Below the pieces are notes generated by a model. It saw only the letters and a program-made list of their open reading frames with translations, was not told the DNA's origin and ran no database searches. Below are positions 41,401 through 50,403 of a stretch of 64,000 bases of DNA, piece by piece. Origin of the DNA: Collinsella tanakaei YIT 12063 (GTDB lineage: Bacteria > Actinomycetota > Coriobacteriia > Coriobacteriales > Coriobacteriaceae). The DNA lies in contig NZ_JH126469.1 in the NCBI RefSeq assembly GCF_000225705.1, positions 1 to 64,000 of the forward strand, given 5' to 3'. Each line of letters opens with the position of its first letter. Position 1 is the stretch's first letter. The position numbers were made by a program, and so were the translations under genes.

Positions 41401-44400
41401 TCAAGTGGGAAGAGGAGAACTTCGACATGCTTCGCAACGCGAAGATGTTCGGTGGCACCCCCTCTTCTACCGCGACGCTTTCTGGTGATCCTACCGGTGC
41501 TGCCGGTGAGCAGAACGCCTACGGCTTCGCTGGCTTCAACACTGCGGGCACCGAGGGCATCATCTCCATGCGTAACCCTGCCGCAACCACCAAGACCATC
41601 AAGTTCAAGCTGGACGAGAGCATCGGTGCAAAGGCCAATGGCACTTGGTTCCGTTCCATCGACCATTCTTATGGCCATAATGGTGCGAAGATCACCGAGT
41701 CCAAAGAGACTTATGCCGCCGGTGAAGAGGTGAGCATCGAGCTTCAGCCGGGTGAGGTCCAGATCTGGCATCTGTCTCAGAAGAAGGACACGACGGCCCC
41801 CGAACTCGAGAAGCTGTACGCTGAGAACAACAAGACTCTGCGCGTTCAGACCTCCGAGCATGTTCAGGGAGCCTCCTTCGAGGTGACCGTAGACAATGAG
41901 AAGGTCGCTCTGTCCGACGATGCTGTAAAGGCTTATGCCGATCTCAAGACCTTCGACATCACTCTGCCTAGGGCCTATAAGGACGGCGCTAAGGTCAAGG
42001 TTAAGGCCGTAGCCGGTGCCGATTCCGTTGGCAACAAAATTAAGGGTTCTGTCACTCGCGTTGCCTACACCGATGGTGTGGTTGTGTCCGCTGATTCCAT
42101 CACCGACACTCAGATTTCCTCCGCCAAGCGCTCCGTTGAGGGCAAGAACGGCTTCTCCGTTGCTGCCATCGCTGAGACCGTGACCCCTGGTGCCACCGTT
42201 GCGCAGGGCAATGCCTGGAGTCTCTCCATCAACAACGACAGCAAGGTCGTCTTTACGGTTAACGGTGTCTCCGCCGTCTCCGATACTGTCGTTAAGGAGC
42301 TCTCCACCATCACCGGTGTTCGCGAGAACAATGGCATGCTGAAGGTCTACGTCAATGGCGAGATCTCCGGCAACGGTTACGACGCAAAGAAGACGCTCGA
42401 TTACGGCGTGAAGGCAGCTGCCATCACCGTTTCCGATGCTTCCGCGTTCAGCAGCGTTAAGGTCTACGACAAGTCCCTGGGCTACGACGAGGTTCCGGCT
42501 TCTCCGCTGGCTGACCTTATCAAGACCGTCGAGGGCGTTAAGGACCGCGTTACCGGTGACTCCTGGACCAAGGCAGGCATGGACAGCCTGATCACTGCTG
42601 CAAAGGAAGCTCTCAAGAGCGATGCCGCTGCACAGAAGGTCGCTTACGAGGCTCTGCTTAAGGGTTATAAGTCTCTGATTCCTGGCCAGGGCGACACTTC
42701 TGCTAAGAACATCGCCAAGGGCATTGCTCCGACGGCTTCTTGGCTGCCCGGCAGCGATGAGACCAGCAGCGTTGTTAACGCTGGCTCCCCGCTGGCAAAG
42801 GCGACGGACGGTGCATACAACTCGAGCGAAAACGGACAGTATGCAATCTTTGGTAACGACGCTGCCAAAGAGCCTGCGTACATGCAGGTCGATTTGGGTG
42901 CCGAGTGCGTAATCAACGATGTCCAGCTTTGGCGCTATTGGAAGGACGGCAGGACCTATGCCGATACCGCTCTGGTTGTTTCCGACAGCGCGGACTTCGA
43001 GAGCAAGCAGGTTCTGTATTACTCCCACTCGGGTGAGGACAAGGATCCCTTCGGTCTCGATGTTGACGCTTCCGACGAGCTCTACGCAGAGACTTCCGCT
43101 GGGAAGAGCATCTTCACTGCGAACGGCGAGAAGGCTGTGACCGCCCGTTATATCCGTCTGTATGGCAATGGTAGGGTTGGAGACACTGGAGCCACTGGTG
43201 GTGATAACCACGTCATCGAGCTGCAGGTCAACGGCTACAAGAAAGCTGACCTCAAGGATCCGTACGGCATGGAGAAGCTCGAGGCCCTCATGGCTGATGC
43301 CAAGAAGGCTGTCGACAGCGGCAAGTACACTGATGCCTCAATTGCCAAGGTCAAGACCGCTCTCGACGTCCTCGAGCCCATGGTCGAGAAGATCAAGGCT
43401 GAGCAGAAGACTGGCAACTACACCCAGACCCTGGGTGAGGTGAGCGATGCCCGCGCCGCGCTTGAGCTGGCCATCAAGCAGCTTGAGACTCGTCCCGTCG
43501 CTCCCGCACCGGATCAGGGCGAGGACAAGGTGACGGTTGAGAAGCACCCCGACGGATCCCAGACCGTGACCACCACCACTAAGGACGGCACCAGCACCAA
43601 GGTGGACGTAGACGCCAAGGGCAACGTGACCGCTGTTGACGTGACCGTTTCCAAGGACGCGGCCAAGGACGGCTCCGTTACCCTGCCCATGGATGCTCTG
43701 GAGCAGACCTCGTCCAAAAAGGCGCCGGTCATCTCCGTTAAGGTTCCCGCTTCCGTGAACAAGGATTCCCAGCTTGTCGTGACCATTCCCGTTGCCAAGG
43801 ACAAGGGTGACAAGACCGTCGATCCCGGCTTGGTTGTTGTGATGGTGGACAAGGGCGGCAAGGAGACCGTGCTGCCCAAGACCGCGGTGGGTGCAGACGG
43901 CGTGACCGTTGCCATTGACGGCAGCTGCGACCTTAAGGTTGTGGACAACGCCAAGAAGATGTCCGACGTGTCGGCTTCTGACTGGTTCGCCGAGGGCGTT
44001 GTTCCGTTTGCGACCGCCCGCGGCATTGTGAACGGCGTGGAGCTTGCGGACGGCACCCGCGTGTTCGATGGCTACGGCAAGACGTCGCGCGGCATGTTTG
44101 TGGCCATGCTCCACAACCTGGAACTCAACCCCAAGGCTGCCACCGAGGATAGCCTGGCCGATGTTCCGGCCGACGCGTTCTACGCTGGCGCTGCCGCATG
44201 GGGCGTTGAGAACGGGCTGCTTTCCGGCGTGGATATGCCCGATGGCTCCAAGCAGTTCCAGGGCAACGCCGACGTTACCCGCGAGCAGGTGGCCGTGTTC
44301 TTGATGCGCTACGCTGAGTACCTGGGTATGGATGTTTCCGCGCGTGCCAAGGTGGACTTCCCGGATGCTAACGAGCTTTCCGACTTCGCTAAGGTCGCCA

Positions 44401-44531
44401 TGAGCTGGGCTGTGGCAGAGGGCTTGTTTACGGGCGATGACACCACGGGCGAGCTCAACCCCACCGACGGCGCCGCGCGCGCAGAGGTGGCGACCGTGCT
44501 GATGCGCTTCATCAACCTGATGTACGCGTAA
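38442..44531 (+). CDS. Giant secreted GH36-type (clan GH-D) glycosidase with CBM32-like and SLH modules
   Basis: 2029 residues; ATG 38442 follows GGGAGGTATGG and starts the signal peptide (MKKSRLASAAVAAVVVGAIG, cleaved near AFAA). Layout: beta-sandwich start; two F5/8-type C (CBM32-like) domains (about 108-265 and 270-430); an (alpha/beta)8 core with YVVDDGWNNY (about 673-682), NTKFPQGL, GVWIGPRGG, NYWKWDGF with likely nucleophile Asp796, and CVADRGER with candidate acid Asp887; a lectin-like region (about 1205-1350); FIVAR-like helices; a third CBM32-like domain (about 1415-1600); a beta linker domain; and three SLH repeats ending RFINLMYA. The core pattern fits GH36 alpha-galactosidase or alpha-N-acetylgalactosaminidase, plausibly on mucin or blood-group glycans. 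Anchored at the S-layer. Confidence 0.88.
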   Translation: MKKSRLASAAVAAVVVGAIGFSVPAFAASGYGAVNVEKNDNVVTIGNDALSRTFSIKDNKLKPGKIDNKLAGKGTAFDPQSGSEEFVIQQMVTAERLEPKPGDLTSIMPGASSVRVEVGSSTSGEGASAANAIDGDADTYWCSSEEASNLDGQYLLIDFGSNKSVKKVEYTPRCDATEKYDCTGRILEYVLEYWNGSEWAEAKKGSFSSEKEVGKQTIELENEVKTTKLRLRATSSYHWQNENRNKAMNVAELDAFDAKGSSLVRGQAAEAWEIKASSNQPGDGSGPSALIDGKTNTYWHSGYQAGNEGTVNKMPVDVTIDRGDAGKNVAFQTIGYTGRQATNGANTNGNAKKFEVYASNDEGKLFEKENKKGSFKVNYAGAYDGSNPKMIYFGLNEKVEDARYVGIRFTEGTGGSFAAGSEIALYDGKFTSVPESDKGAIKASDLEIENVEIGEAEGESGKMVTFDFKPFQFGSDADAELEMKVVMNDGDHYMRKWLELKTDDEDTRISYIDGEHLAVDEGEKDWTVPNTQGIVAMEAAKAVLGQPFYVNGMFFGSEFPETDTQIVEEMGRSRYWTGKNFADFKRDNQLTKDGEYVTWQTVCGATHDDGDDMNVIQADFFDYIDDISKPSEFRIQYNSWFDNMMFIDDENIIESFKAVDKQLSETGVRPLESYVVDDGWNNYRPAEGQLTSDADNRRNGEGINKDGFWTFNTKFPQGLTPSSSLVQKLGSNFGVWIGPRGGYNYYGELADIMTKAGKGSKAGGSIDVADQRYVTEFGNMAVKWMQDYGVNYWKWDGFADNGQYHAFASGEDYAAYNEEHHHMVGGPSNFYHSTDLWEKWIVLFERVWETASEEEINDLWISLTCYVNPSPWFLQWSNSVWMQCVADRGERTNGTLDDKMNAMLTYRDGAYWDFVKNHEFQFPLANIYNHDPIYGKQDTGINADSMDGEQFRNYLYMMGTRGTAFWELYYSDSIFDTEKYLVNADFLKWEEENFDMLRNAKMFGGTPSSTATLSGDPTGAAGEQNAYGFAGFNTAGTEGIISMRNPAATTKTIKFKLDESIGAKANGTWFRSIDHSYGHNGAKITESKETYAAGEEVSIELQPGEVQIWHLSQKKDTTAPELEKLYAENNKTLRVQTSEHVQGASFEVTVDNEKVALSDDAVKAYADLKTFDITLPRAYKDGAKVKVKAVAGADSVGNKIKGSVTRVAYTDGVVVSADSITDTQISSAKRSVEGKNGFSVAAIAETVTPGATVAQGNAWSLSINNDSKVVFTVNGVSAVSDTVVKELSTITGVRENNGMLKVYVNGEISGNGYDAKKTLDYGVKAAAITVSDASAFSSVKVYDKSLGYDEVPASPLADLIKTVEGVKDRVTGDSWTKAGMDSLITAAKEALKSDAAAQKVAYEALLKGYKSLIPGQGDTSAKNIAKGIAPTASWLPGSDETSSVVNAGSPLAKATDGAYNSSENGQYAIFGNDAAKEPAYMQVDLGAECVINDVQLWRYWKDGRTYADTALVVSDSADFESKQVLYYSHSGEDKDPFGLDVDASDELYAETSAGKSIFTANGEKAVTARYIRLYGNGRVGDTGATGGDNHVIELQVNGYKKADLKDPYGMEKLEALMADAKKAVDSGKYTDASIAKVKTALDVLEPMVEKIKAEQKTGNYTQTLGEVSDARAALELAIKQLETRPVAPAPDQGEDKVTVEKHPDGSQTVTTTTKDGTSTKVDVDAKGNVTAVDVTVSKDAAKDGSVTLPMDALEQTSSKKAPVISVKVPASVNKDSQLVVTIPVAKDKGDKTVDPGLVVVMVDKGGKETVLPKTAVGADGVTVAIDGSCDLKVVDNAKKMSDVSASDWFAEGVVPFATARGIVNGVELADGTRVFDGYGKTSRGMFVAMLHNLELNPKAATEDSLADVPADAFYAGAAAWGVENGLLSGVDMPDGSKQFQGNADVTREQVAVFLMRYAEYLGMDVSARAKVDFPDANELSDFAKVAMSWAVAEGLFTGDDTTGELNPTDGAARAEVATVLMRFINLMYA

Positions 44532-44617
44532 GACCGCGAGGCGTCGTGTGTAATCGCGCTTCACGCAAGGCAAGCGCTTTGGCAGGTAGACCCCGCCTGT
44601 CATAGGGGCAAAAAGGC

Positions 44618-44657
44618 AACGGGCCGGTTCCGCATCGCGCGGGGCCGGCCCGTTTGC
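44618..44657 (+). terminator. Terminator after the surface glycosidase
   Basis: AACGGGCCGG pairs perfectly with CCGGCCCGTT across a 17-base loop, then TGCTGTTT; about 90 bases past the stop. Confidence 0.7.
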
Positions 44658-44744
44658 TGTTTGGCGGGTTGTGGCGGCGCCGTGGCACGCGGGGCGCCAC
44701 CGGCGCGTGGGGTGCCGCTGGCCGGCGCGCCGCTGCTTGCGTGG

Positions 44745-45584
44745 CTACGCGTTCATGGCTCCGCTGCGGTAGAGGCGCGCCGTGGGATCGATCGAGGCTA
44801 CGGGCGAGGCATCGTCCAAAGACGCAACCGCTTCAAGCTGGGCGAGCACTTGGGAGGGAAGCGAGACGCAGTCGCCGTCGCGCGTGCCGCCAAGACTGCT
44901 AAGCAGGTCTAAGTCGTGGGCGCAGGCGTCGATGCGCAGCGAGGACCCGTTGACGCGGGCGCGAACCTGGATGAGCCCAAGGCTGGACAGCAGGTCCTCG
45001 CAGCGGCGGATGGTGCTCAGCAGCGCAGGCGTAAGGGCCTGCCCGCGGGCGACGCGTGTGGCGAGGCATGCTCCGGAGGGCAGGCTCCATACGGGATAGC
45101 CCCATTCGCGGAGCAGGTGCCGCTCCTCGTCCTTATGCCAGCCGGTCTCCAGAAGGGGCGAGCGTACGCCCAACTGGGCGATGGCACGCATGCCGGGGCG
45201 ATAATCGTGCGCGTCGTCGGCGTTGCTGCCCTCGACCACCGTGGCGGCGCCCAGTTGGCGGGCGGCCTGGACAATGCTTGTGAACCCGGCGAGCTTGCAG
45301 TGGTAGCAGCGCTCTTGCGGGTTGGCGGCAACTTGGGGATTTGCAAAGGGGTCCAGCTTGATCACGGTCACGGGCAGCCCCAGCTGGGCGACGGCCGCGT
45401 TGAACGACTCGCGTTCCGGCGTGCCCAAAAACGGCGTATCAAGGTGGATGAGCTGTGCGTTGTTAGGTATGAATCGTGCGCAGGCGGCGGCGAGAAACGT
45501 GCTATCGACCCCGCCGGAGAACCCGACGGCGACGGTCCCCATGCTTTGCAGCAGATCTTTGAGTGCGTTCAACTTGTTTTGCAT
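44745..45584 (-). CDS. larE: LarE-type ATP-dependent sacrificial sulfur transferase
   Basis: 279 residues from ATG 45584, preferred because AGAGGACCC lies 6 bases upstream (frame open to 45623). PP-loop VAVGFSGGVDSTFLA at about 17-31 adenylates the substrate. NPQERCYHCKLAGF carries a CxxC pair, and the LarE-type motif PSGACLATRVARG holds the cysteine that corresponds to the sacrificial or cluster-binding residue. LarE supplies sulfur for the nickel-pincer cofactor of lactate racemase and related LarA enzymes. No larA, larB or larC is in the window. Cytoplasmic. It may belong to a scattered lar set or serve another thiolation. Confidence 0.82.
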   Translation of the reverse strand: MQNKLNALKDLLQSMGTVAVGFSGGVDSTFLAAACARFIPNNAQLIHLDTPFLGTPERESFNAAVAQLGLPVTVIKLDPFANPQVAANPQERCYHCKLAGFTSIVQAARQLGAATVVEGSNADDAHDYRPGMRAIAQLGVRSPLLETGWHKDEERHLLREWGYPVWSLPSGACLATRVARGQALTPALLSTIRRCEDLLSSLGLIQVRARVNGSSLRIDACAHDLDLLSSLGGTRDGDCVSLPSQVLAQLEAVASLDDASPVASIDPTARLYRSGAMNA

Positions 45585-45752
45585 GGTGGGTCCTCTATTC
45601 ATTGGATGAACGAGTGCGAGCACGCAGCGGTGCGTGAACGCTGGGCGCTTGATGTAACGGATTGGGTGGCGTCCAATTGTTGGTGCGCATTATGGCACAA
45701 TGGCGCCAACGCGTGGACAATGCGACGAGAATTTAAGAAGGGGTGTGACCGC

Positions 45753-46400
45753 ATGGTCAAGGCAGTCATTTTCGATATGGATGGAACGCTGGTTGATAGC
45801 GAGCGCCTGGGACGTAAGGCGTGGGCGATGGCTGCGGAGCGTCTTGGATTTGAGGGCGTGACAGAGCAGGTTATCTACTCTTTTATTGGTAGAACCAGGC
45901 CGGATGTTTTGGCGAGCTTGACGGATGTACTGGGAAACGCCCAGGATGCGCAGCGCGTGTTCTTCTTGTCGCGCGAGATTCGCCATGGCGAGCTGGGCGA
46001 CCAGCTTGAGCTTAAACCCGGCGCCATCGAGTGCCTTGAGGCCTTGCGCGCGGCGGGCGTGTCCTGCAGCGTGGCGACGTCGACCTTTAGGGATTTGGCC
46101 GAGCCCACGTTGGAGCGCATGGGCCTTCTTGGCTACTTTAACCATGTGACCTGCGGTGGCGATGTGGAAAACGGCAAGCCCGCGCCAGACATCTTCCTGC
46201 GCGCCATGGAGCTTGAAGGGGTCGACCCCGCGGAGTGCGCGGTGGTGGAGGACTCGCCCAACGGCGTGCGCGCGGGCTTTGCGTCGGGCGCGAGCGTGTA
46301 TTTGGTGCCAGACTTGATCGAGCCCAGCCAGGAGATCCTTGGCATGTGCCGCCGAGTCTTGGGCAGCCTGGCAGAGCTGCCGGCAGCGTTGTCGATCTAG
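45753..46400 (+). CDS. HAD-superfamily phosphatase / phosphoglucomutase-like hydrolase
   Basis: 215 residues; ATG after AGAAGGGGTG. HAD motif I FDMDGTLVDSE (residues 7-17), a helical cap, motif II SVATST, motif III Lys in ENGKPAPDIFLRAM and motif IV VVEDSPNGVRAG. The cap and the GKPAPDIF and EDSxxGxxAG stretches are those of subfamily IA (beta-phosphoglucomutase, phosphoglycolate and sugar-phosphate phosphatases). It acts on a small phosphorylated metabolite in the cytoplasm; the substrate cannot be read from sequence. Divergent from larE. Confidence 0.85.
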   Translation: MVKAVIFDMDGTLVDSERLGRKAWAMAAERLGFEGVTEQVIYSFIGRTRPDVLASLTDVLGNAQDAQRVFFLSREIRHGELGDQLELKPGAIECLEALRAAGVSCSVATSTFRDLAEPTLERMGLLGYFNHVTCGGDVENGKPAPDIFLRAMELEGVDPAECAVVEDSPNGVRAGFASGASVYLVPDLIEPSQEILGMCRRVLGSLAELPAALSI

Positions 46401-46457
46401 CGCTGGACCGCGGTTGGCCCGCGGTGGCCCGGCGCCGGACGCGATGGCTCCGGTCTG

Positions 46458-47555
46458 CTACAGGTACGTGCCCAGGTTGAGTGCCGTCTCTGCCGACTGC
46501 TGGTGCGCGGTCTTTGCCACAGTGCTTTGGCGGGCAAGCAGAAACGGGCGGATCATGGTTTGATGGCATGGGTCCTCGTTCGCGAAATCTTCTGGCTTAG
46601 CCTCGCCGGACGCCAAGGCGCGCCTGCGTTCGATTTGGTCGATAAGGAACTGCACGCCGCGGCGGCCAATCTCATAGCCCGGAGGAGCGCAGGTGGTAAG
46701 CGGCACGCTGCCGCTCCATGCCAGCGGGTTGCCGTCGCAGCCCGCCACCGCAATGTCGTTGGGAACGTTAAGGCCCGCGTCCTGCACGCCTGCGATAACG
46801 CCGGTTGCCAGCACGTCGGTAAGGGCGAGGATAAAGTCCGGTCGACGGTCCGCGGGCAGCTTGGCGAGGCGCTGGGCGATCATGAAGCCGTCGCGCGCAA
46901 GGTTCCACTCGCCCTCGTCCAAAAACTCAAAGGAAGCCTGGGGGTTCGCTGCCGCCACGCGCTCTATGCCCTTAACGCGAAGCGCCAGCTGCATGTATTC
47001 GCTTGTGCCTATGACCGCGACGCGCTGCGATCCGCATGAGATGGCGTGCTCGGCGATGAGCTGCCCTTGCGCCAGGTTGTCCGCCGCTACAAAGTAGCCG
47101 GGCTGGTCGCTGTGGATGTCCAGGTAGACCGTTGGCACGGGGAAGGCCTCGCTGTAGGGGCTCCAGTCGCCAATTGCCATGGGCTGCACCAGCACGCCGG
47201 ACATCTGCGTGCCCATAAAATAGCGAAGGTAGTTGTTTTCCAAGATCTCGTCGTTGTCTGCGTTGGCGATCAGCAGGCCGTATCCGTGGCGGCGGGCCTC
47301 GCTGTGGGCGCCGTTGGCGATCTGCAGGCTAAAGCCGTGATCAAGGCGCGGCAGCACCAGGCCAAACGAGGCGTTGTGGCCACCGGCGAGCATGCGCGCG
47401 CTTTGGTTGGGCATGAATCCCAGGCGGCTCATGGCCTGCCGTACCGCGTCGAGCGTGCTGGGCTTGAGCTTGTCGGGGTGGTTGAGCGCGTTGGAGACGG
47501 TTCCCAGCGAGACGCCTGCCTCGTTGGCGACATCTTGGATAGTGACTTTAGCCAT
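46458..47555 (-). CDS. LacI-family transcriptional regulator
   Basis: 365 residues. N-terminal HTH VTIQDVANEAGVSLGTVSNALNHPDKLKPSTLDAV with hinge NQSARMLAGG (about 50-60), followed by a periplasmic-binding-protein core (FGLVLPRLDHGFSLQIANG, SGVLVQPMAI, VAVIGTSEY, ALTDVLATGVI, VAGCDGNPLA). The C-terminal ~40 residues (TVAKTAHQQSAETALNLGTYL) extend past the family norm. A 10-bp inverted repeat 75-100 bases upstream is a good candidate for its own operator. Divergent from glmS with repeat copy C between, so sugar or amino-sugar genes are possible targets. Confidence 0.92.
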   Translation of the reverse strand: MAKVTIQDVANEAGVSLGTVSNALNHPDKLKPSTLDAVRQAMSRLGFMPNQSARMLAGGHNASFGLVLPRLDHGFSLQIANGAHSEARRHGYGLLIANADNDEILENNYLRYFMGTQMSGVLVQPMAIGDWSPYSEAFPVPTVYLDIHSDQPGYFVAADNLAQGQLIAEHAISCGSQRVAVIGTSEYMQLALRVKGIERVAAANPQASFEFLDEGEWNLARDGFMIAQRLAKLPADRRPDFILALTDVLATGVIAGVQDAGLNVPNDIAVAGCDGNPLAWSGSVPLTTCAPPGYEIGRRGVQFLIDQIERRRALASGEAKPEDFANEDPCHQTMIRPFLLARQSTVAKTAHQQSAETALNLGTYL

Positions 47556-47628
47556 GGCGGTCCTTGTGCAGAGGCGCGCGGCGGTTTGGATGTGTCTTCG
47601 CGCGCGGTTTGACGCGTATATGCAGCGG

Positions 47629-47653
47629 TTGATGCGTAATTGATACGCTTCAA
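47629..47653. promoter_or_regulatory. Candidate LacI-type operator
   Basis: TTGATGCGTA and TACGCTTCAA form an inverted repeat (9 of 10) around ATTGA. A partial third arm, TTGACGCGTATA, lies at about 47609. Position is 75-100 bases before the LacI-family start. Confidence 0.65.
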
Positions 47654-47838
47654 TCTTGCTTGCTAGTCTATCACGTTTGCCTGGGGAGTTGCTGCGCGGG
47701 GGCGCACGTTACATGGATGGGGGCGGCGCTGGGCGCTTGGCGTGAGGCCTGGCGCGGGGTTGGGCACTGGTTGGGTGCGGGATTGGGAACGGGTTGGGCG
47801 CTGGTTGGGCGCGGGTTGGGCGCGGGGTTGGGCGCTGG

Positions 47839-48130
47839 TGCTGTTTTTGGCCTCCGGTTGGACTTGGGCTTCTGCTGAAAATGGCCTCCGGTTGCGCTCG
47901 ACTTCTACTTTTTGGGTTCAGTTGGACTTGGCAATGCTGAAAACGCGGTTCAGTTGGACTTGGGCGTGGAGGCCTTAAGGGACTGTGCGGGGAAACGCGA
48001 GGTAGGGGCCTTGTTCGCCCGGAGGGCTGACCGCGCCAAGTCCAACTGGAGCTTATTTTCAGCACCCGGCGTGAACTGGACCTCTTTTTTAGCAGAGCGC
48101 CAACTCTAACTGGAGGGCGATTTTAGCAGT
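47839..48130 (+). repeat. Dispersed 0.3-kb inverted multi-unit repeat, copy C
   Basis: Left arm 47839-47962 has four units (ending TTCAGTTGGACTTGGGC) and aligns through its length with copy B. Right arm 48034-48130 has three units that match copy A in reverse complement (AACTGGAGCTTATTTTCAGC, then TTTTTTAGCAGAG). A 70-base centre contains GCCCGGAGGGC. It lies between the divergent LacI-family gene and glmS. The GGTTGGGCG-rich stretch just before it (47750-47838) is a simple tandem repeat. Confidence 0.88.
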
Positions 48131-48436
48131 TGCCCTGCAAGAACCTGAACGTGGCTTCGTATTGGGAGGGTGCACGGGGGGCAAGAGGGGCGGATGGCAT
48201 GGAAGGAGGCGAAACCGCCATCGCGCACAACTGATATTTAATATGTGTAACCAGACGTTAATAAAAGCGCGCGGCTTTCTTTTTACAATAATACGCCGGC
48301 ATTGAAAAAGCGCGCGAGCCCTCGCCCGGTCAGCCTTCCAGAAGCACGCGGTCGCCGCCCTCCAAAGGGGTGCGGTGGTGCCAGGGCGGCCTTGGCGGCG
48401 ATGGCTGGCGCGCCTTCTATTGTTGGAGAGAACGCT

Positions 48437-50323
48437 ATGTGTGGAATTGTGGGCTATACCGGAACTGCCGGCGCGGCTGCCATTTTGACCAGCGGGTTGT
48501 CTAAGTTGGAGTACCGCGGGTATGACTCGGCGGGCGTTGCGCTCGAGCGGCCGGACGGATCTGGCCTTGAGGTGGTGCGCCGCGTTGGAAAGGTCGCCAT
48601 GATGGGGCAGGCGCTGGCGGCGGCGGGCGAGATCGACCAGACGGGCGCCGCTGTTCCCGGCTGTGCTACCTGCGGCATCGGCCACACTCGCTGGGCTACG
48701 CACGGCCGTCCTACAGAGGAGAACGCGCATCCGCACACCAGCTGCGACGGGCGCATCGCCATTGTGCACAACGGCATTATCGAGAACTTTGCAGAGCTGC
48801 GCGAGGAGCTTGTCGCCCGCGGCCACGTCTTTAAGAGCGAGACGGATACCGAGGTTTTGGCCCACCTGCTTGAGGAGGCATACTACGGTTGTGACGGCAA
48901 GCCGGGCTCGCATGACTTGGTTTCCGCGCTGCGCCAGGCGTGCGAGTGCCTGGTGGGCGCCTATGGCGTGGCGGCTGTGTGCGAGGACGAGCCGGGCGTG
49001 ATCGCCGTGGCGCGCAAGGACTCGCCCATTGTGATCGGTTGCTGCGAGCAGGGCAGCTACGTGGCATCGGACGCCATCGCGATCATGGACGCCACGCGCG
49101 ACGTGGTGGTGCTGGAGGACGGCGTGTTCGCGCGACTCACCCCGCAGGGCGCAACCTTCACCAACGCTGCGGGCGAGGCCGTCGAGCCGCCGGTGACGCA
49201 CATCGACTGGAGTGCGGATGCCGCAGAGAAGGGCGGCTATCCGGATTTTATGCTCAAGGAGATTTACGAGCAGCCGCGCGTGGTGCGCGATACGCTGGCG
49301 GGCCGTCTTGCCGGCGGTGCGCTGGCTATTGACGAGCTGGGCCTGACGCTTGAGGAGCTCAACCTTATCGACCGCGTGTACGTGATCGCATGCGGCACCA
49401 GCTACCACGCGGGCCTTGTTGCGAAGAACCTTATCGAGGGCTGGGCGCGCATTCCTTGCGAGGTGGAGGCTGCCAGCGAGTTCCGCTACCGCAACCCCAT
49501 TATCACCACGTCTACCCTGGTGGTTGCGGTAAGTCAGTCCGGTGAGACTGCCGACACCCTGGCCGCCATTCGCGACGCGCGCATCAAGGGGGCCAAGGTC
49601 TTTGGTATCACCAACGTGGTGGGCAGCCCCGTGGCGCGCGAAAGCGACGGCGTCATCTATACCAAGGCAAACAAAGAGGTGGCCGTTGCGTCTACCAAGA
49701 GCTTTATTGGCCAGGTGGTGTCTTTGACGCTGCTGGCCATGCTGCTGGGCCAGGTAAAGGGTCGCCTGAGCCAGGCACAGGTACGTCTGCTGTTCCGCGA
49801 GCTGGGCGATACCGTGCAGCAGATCCAGCGCATTTTGGACCAGCAGCGGCCGGCGATCCACGATGCCGCGTTGGCTTGCAAGGATGCCTCGTCCGCTTTA
49901 TTTGTTGGACGAGGAATGGGCGCCGCAATTAGCTATGAGGGCGCGCTCAAGCTCAAAGAGGTGAGCTACCTGCATGCAGAGGCATACGCCGCGGGCGAGA
50001 TGAAGCACGGTCCCATCGCTTTGATTGAGCCCGGGTTCCCCGTGATCGCCGTAGCGACCAAGAGCCCCACGTATGACAAGACCGTCTCCAACCTTAAGGA
50101 GTGCGAGGCCCGAGGCGCGTCCCTTATTGTGGTCGCCACGGAAGGGGATAAGGACATTTGCGCGATCGCCGACCATGTGATCTACGTGCCCGCCGTGCGC
50201 GATGCGTTTAGCCCCATTACCGCGACGGTTCCGCTGCAGCTGCTGGCGCGCGAGGTCGCCCTGCTGCGCGGATGCGACGTGGACCAGCCGCGCAACCTTG
50301 CCAAGAGCGTGACGGTGGAGTAG
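48437..50323 (+). CDS. glmS: Glutamine-fructose-6-phosphate aminotransferase
   Basis: 628 residues; ATG after TTGGAGAGAACGCT. Cys2 in MCGIVGYTG is the glutaminase nucleophile. LEYRGYDSAG, HTRWATHGRPTEENAHPH and HNGIIENFAEL complete the N-terminal amidotransferase. From about 290, two SIS domains bind fructose 6-phosphate (ACGTSYHAGLVAKNLIE; SQSGETADTLAA; FVGRGMGAAISYEGALKLKE; HAEAYAAGEMKHGPIALI), ending KSVTVE. It makes glucosamine 6-phosphate for wall and glycan synthesis. About 300 bases of leader separate it from repeat copy C. The leader is GC-rich and could fold, but I see no glmS ribozyme core. Confidence 0.96.
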   Translation: MCGIVGYTGTAGAAAILTSGLSKLEYRGYDSAGVALERPDGSGLEVVRRVGKVAMMGQALAAAGEIDQTGAAVPGCATCGIGHTRWATHGRPTEENAHPHTSCDGRIAIVHNGIIENFAELREELVARGHVFKSETDTEVLAHLLEEAYYGCDGKPGSHDLVSALRQACECLVGAYGVAAVCEDEPGVIAVARKDSPIVIGCCEQGSYVASDAIAIMDATRDVVVLEDGVFARLTPQGATFTNAAGEAVEPPVTHIDWSADAAEKGGYPDFMLKEIYEQPRVVRDTLAGRLAGGALAIDELGLTLEELNLIDRVYVIACGTSYHAGLVAKNLIEGWARIPCEVEAASEFRYRNPIITTSTLVVAVSQSGETADTLAAIRDARIKGAKVFGITNVVGSPVARESDGVIYTKANKEVAVASTKSFIGQVVSLTLLAMLLGQVKGRLSQAQVRLLFRELGDTVQQIQRILDQQRPAIHDAALACKDASSALFVGRGMGAAISYEGALKLKEVSYLHAEAYAAGEMKHGPIALIEPGFPVIAVATKSPTYDKTVSNLKECEARGASLIVVATEGDKDICAIADHVIYVPAVRDAFSPITATVPLQLLAREVALLRGCDVDQPRNLAKSVTVE

Positions 50324-50403
50324 GGGGAGCGCCTCTGCGGTTGCGCAGCTGCTGCGGCGCGCACAATAAGTCTTGGTTTTGGATTTGTCATAATGAGAAA
50401 CGT

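Noticed and set aside
39597-43211. Minus-strand open frame of about 1200 codons antisense to the giant glycosidase
   Set aside because: Composition is that of a reverse-complement shadow; the plus strand has clear domains, signal peptide and ribosome site.
48131-48436. Possible glmS ribozyme in the glmS leader
   Set aside because: The leader is GC-rich and foldable, but I could not find the conserved catalytic core or pseudoknot strands; control by repeat C or LacI is equally open.
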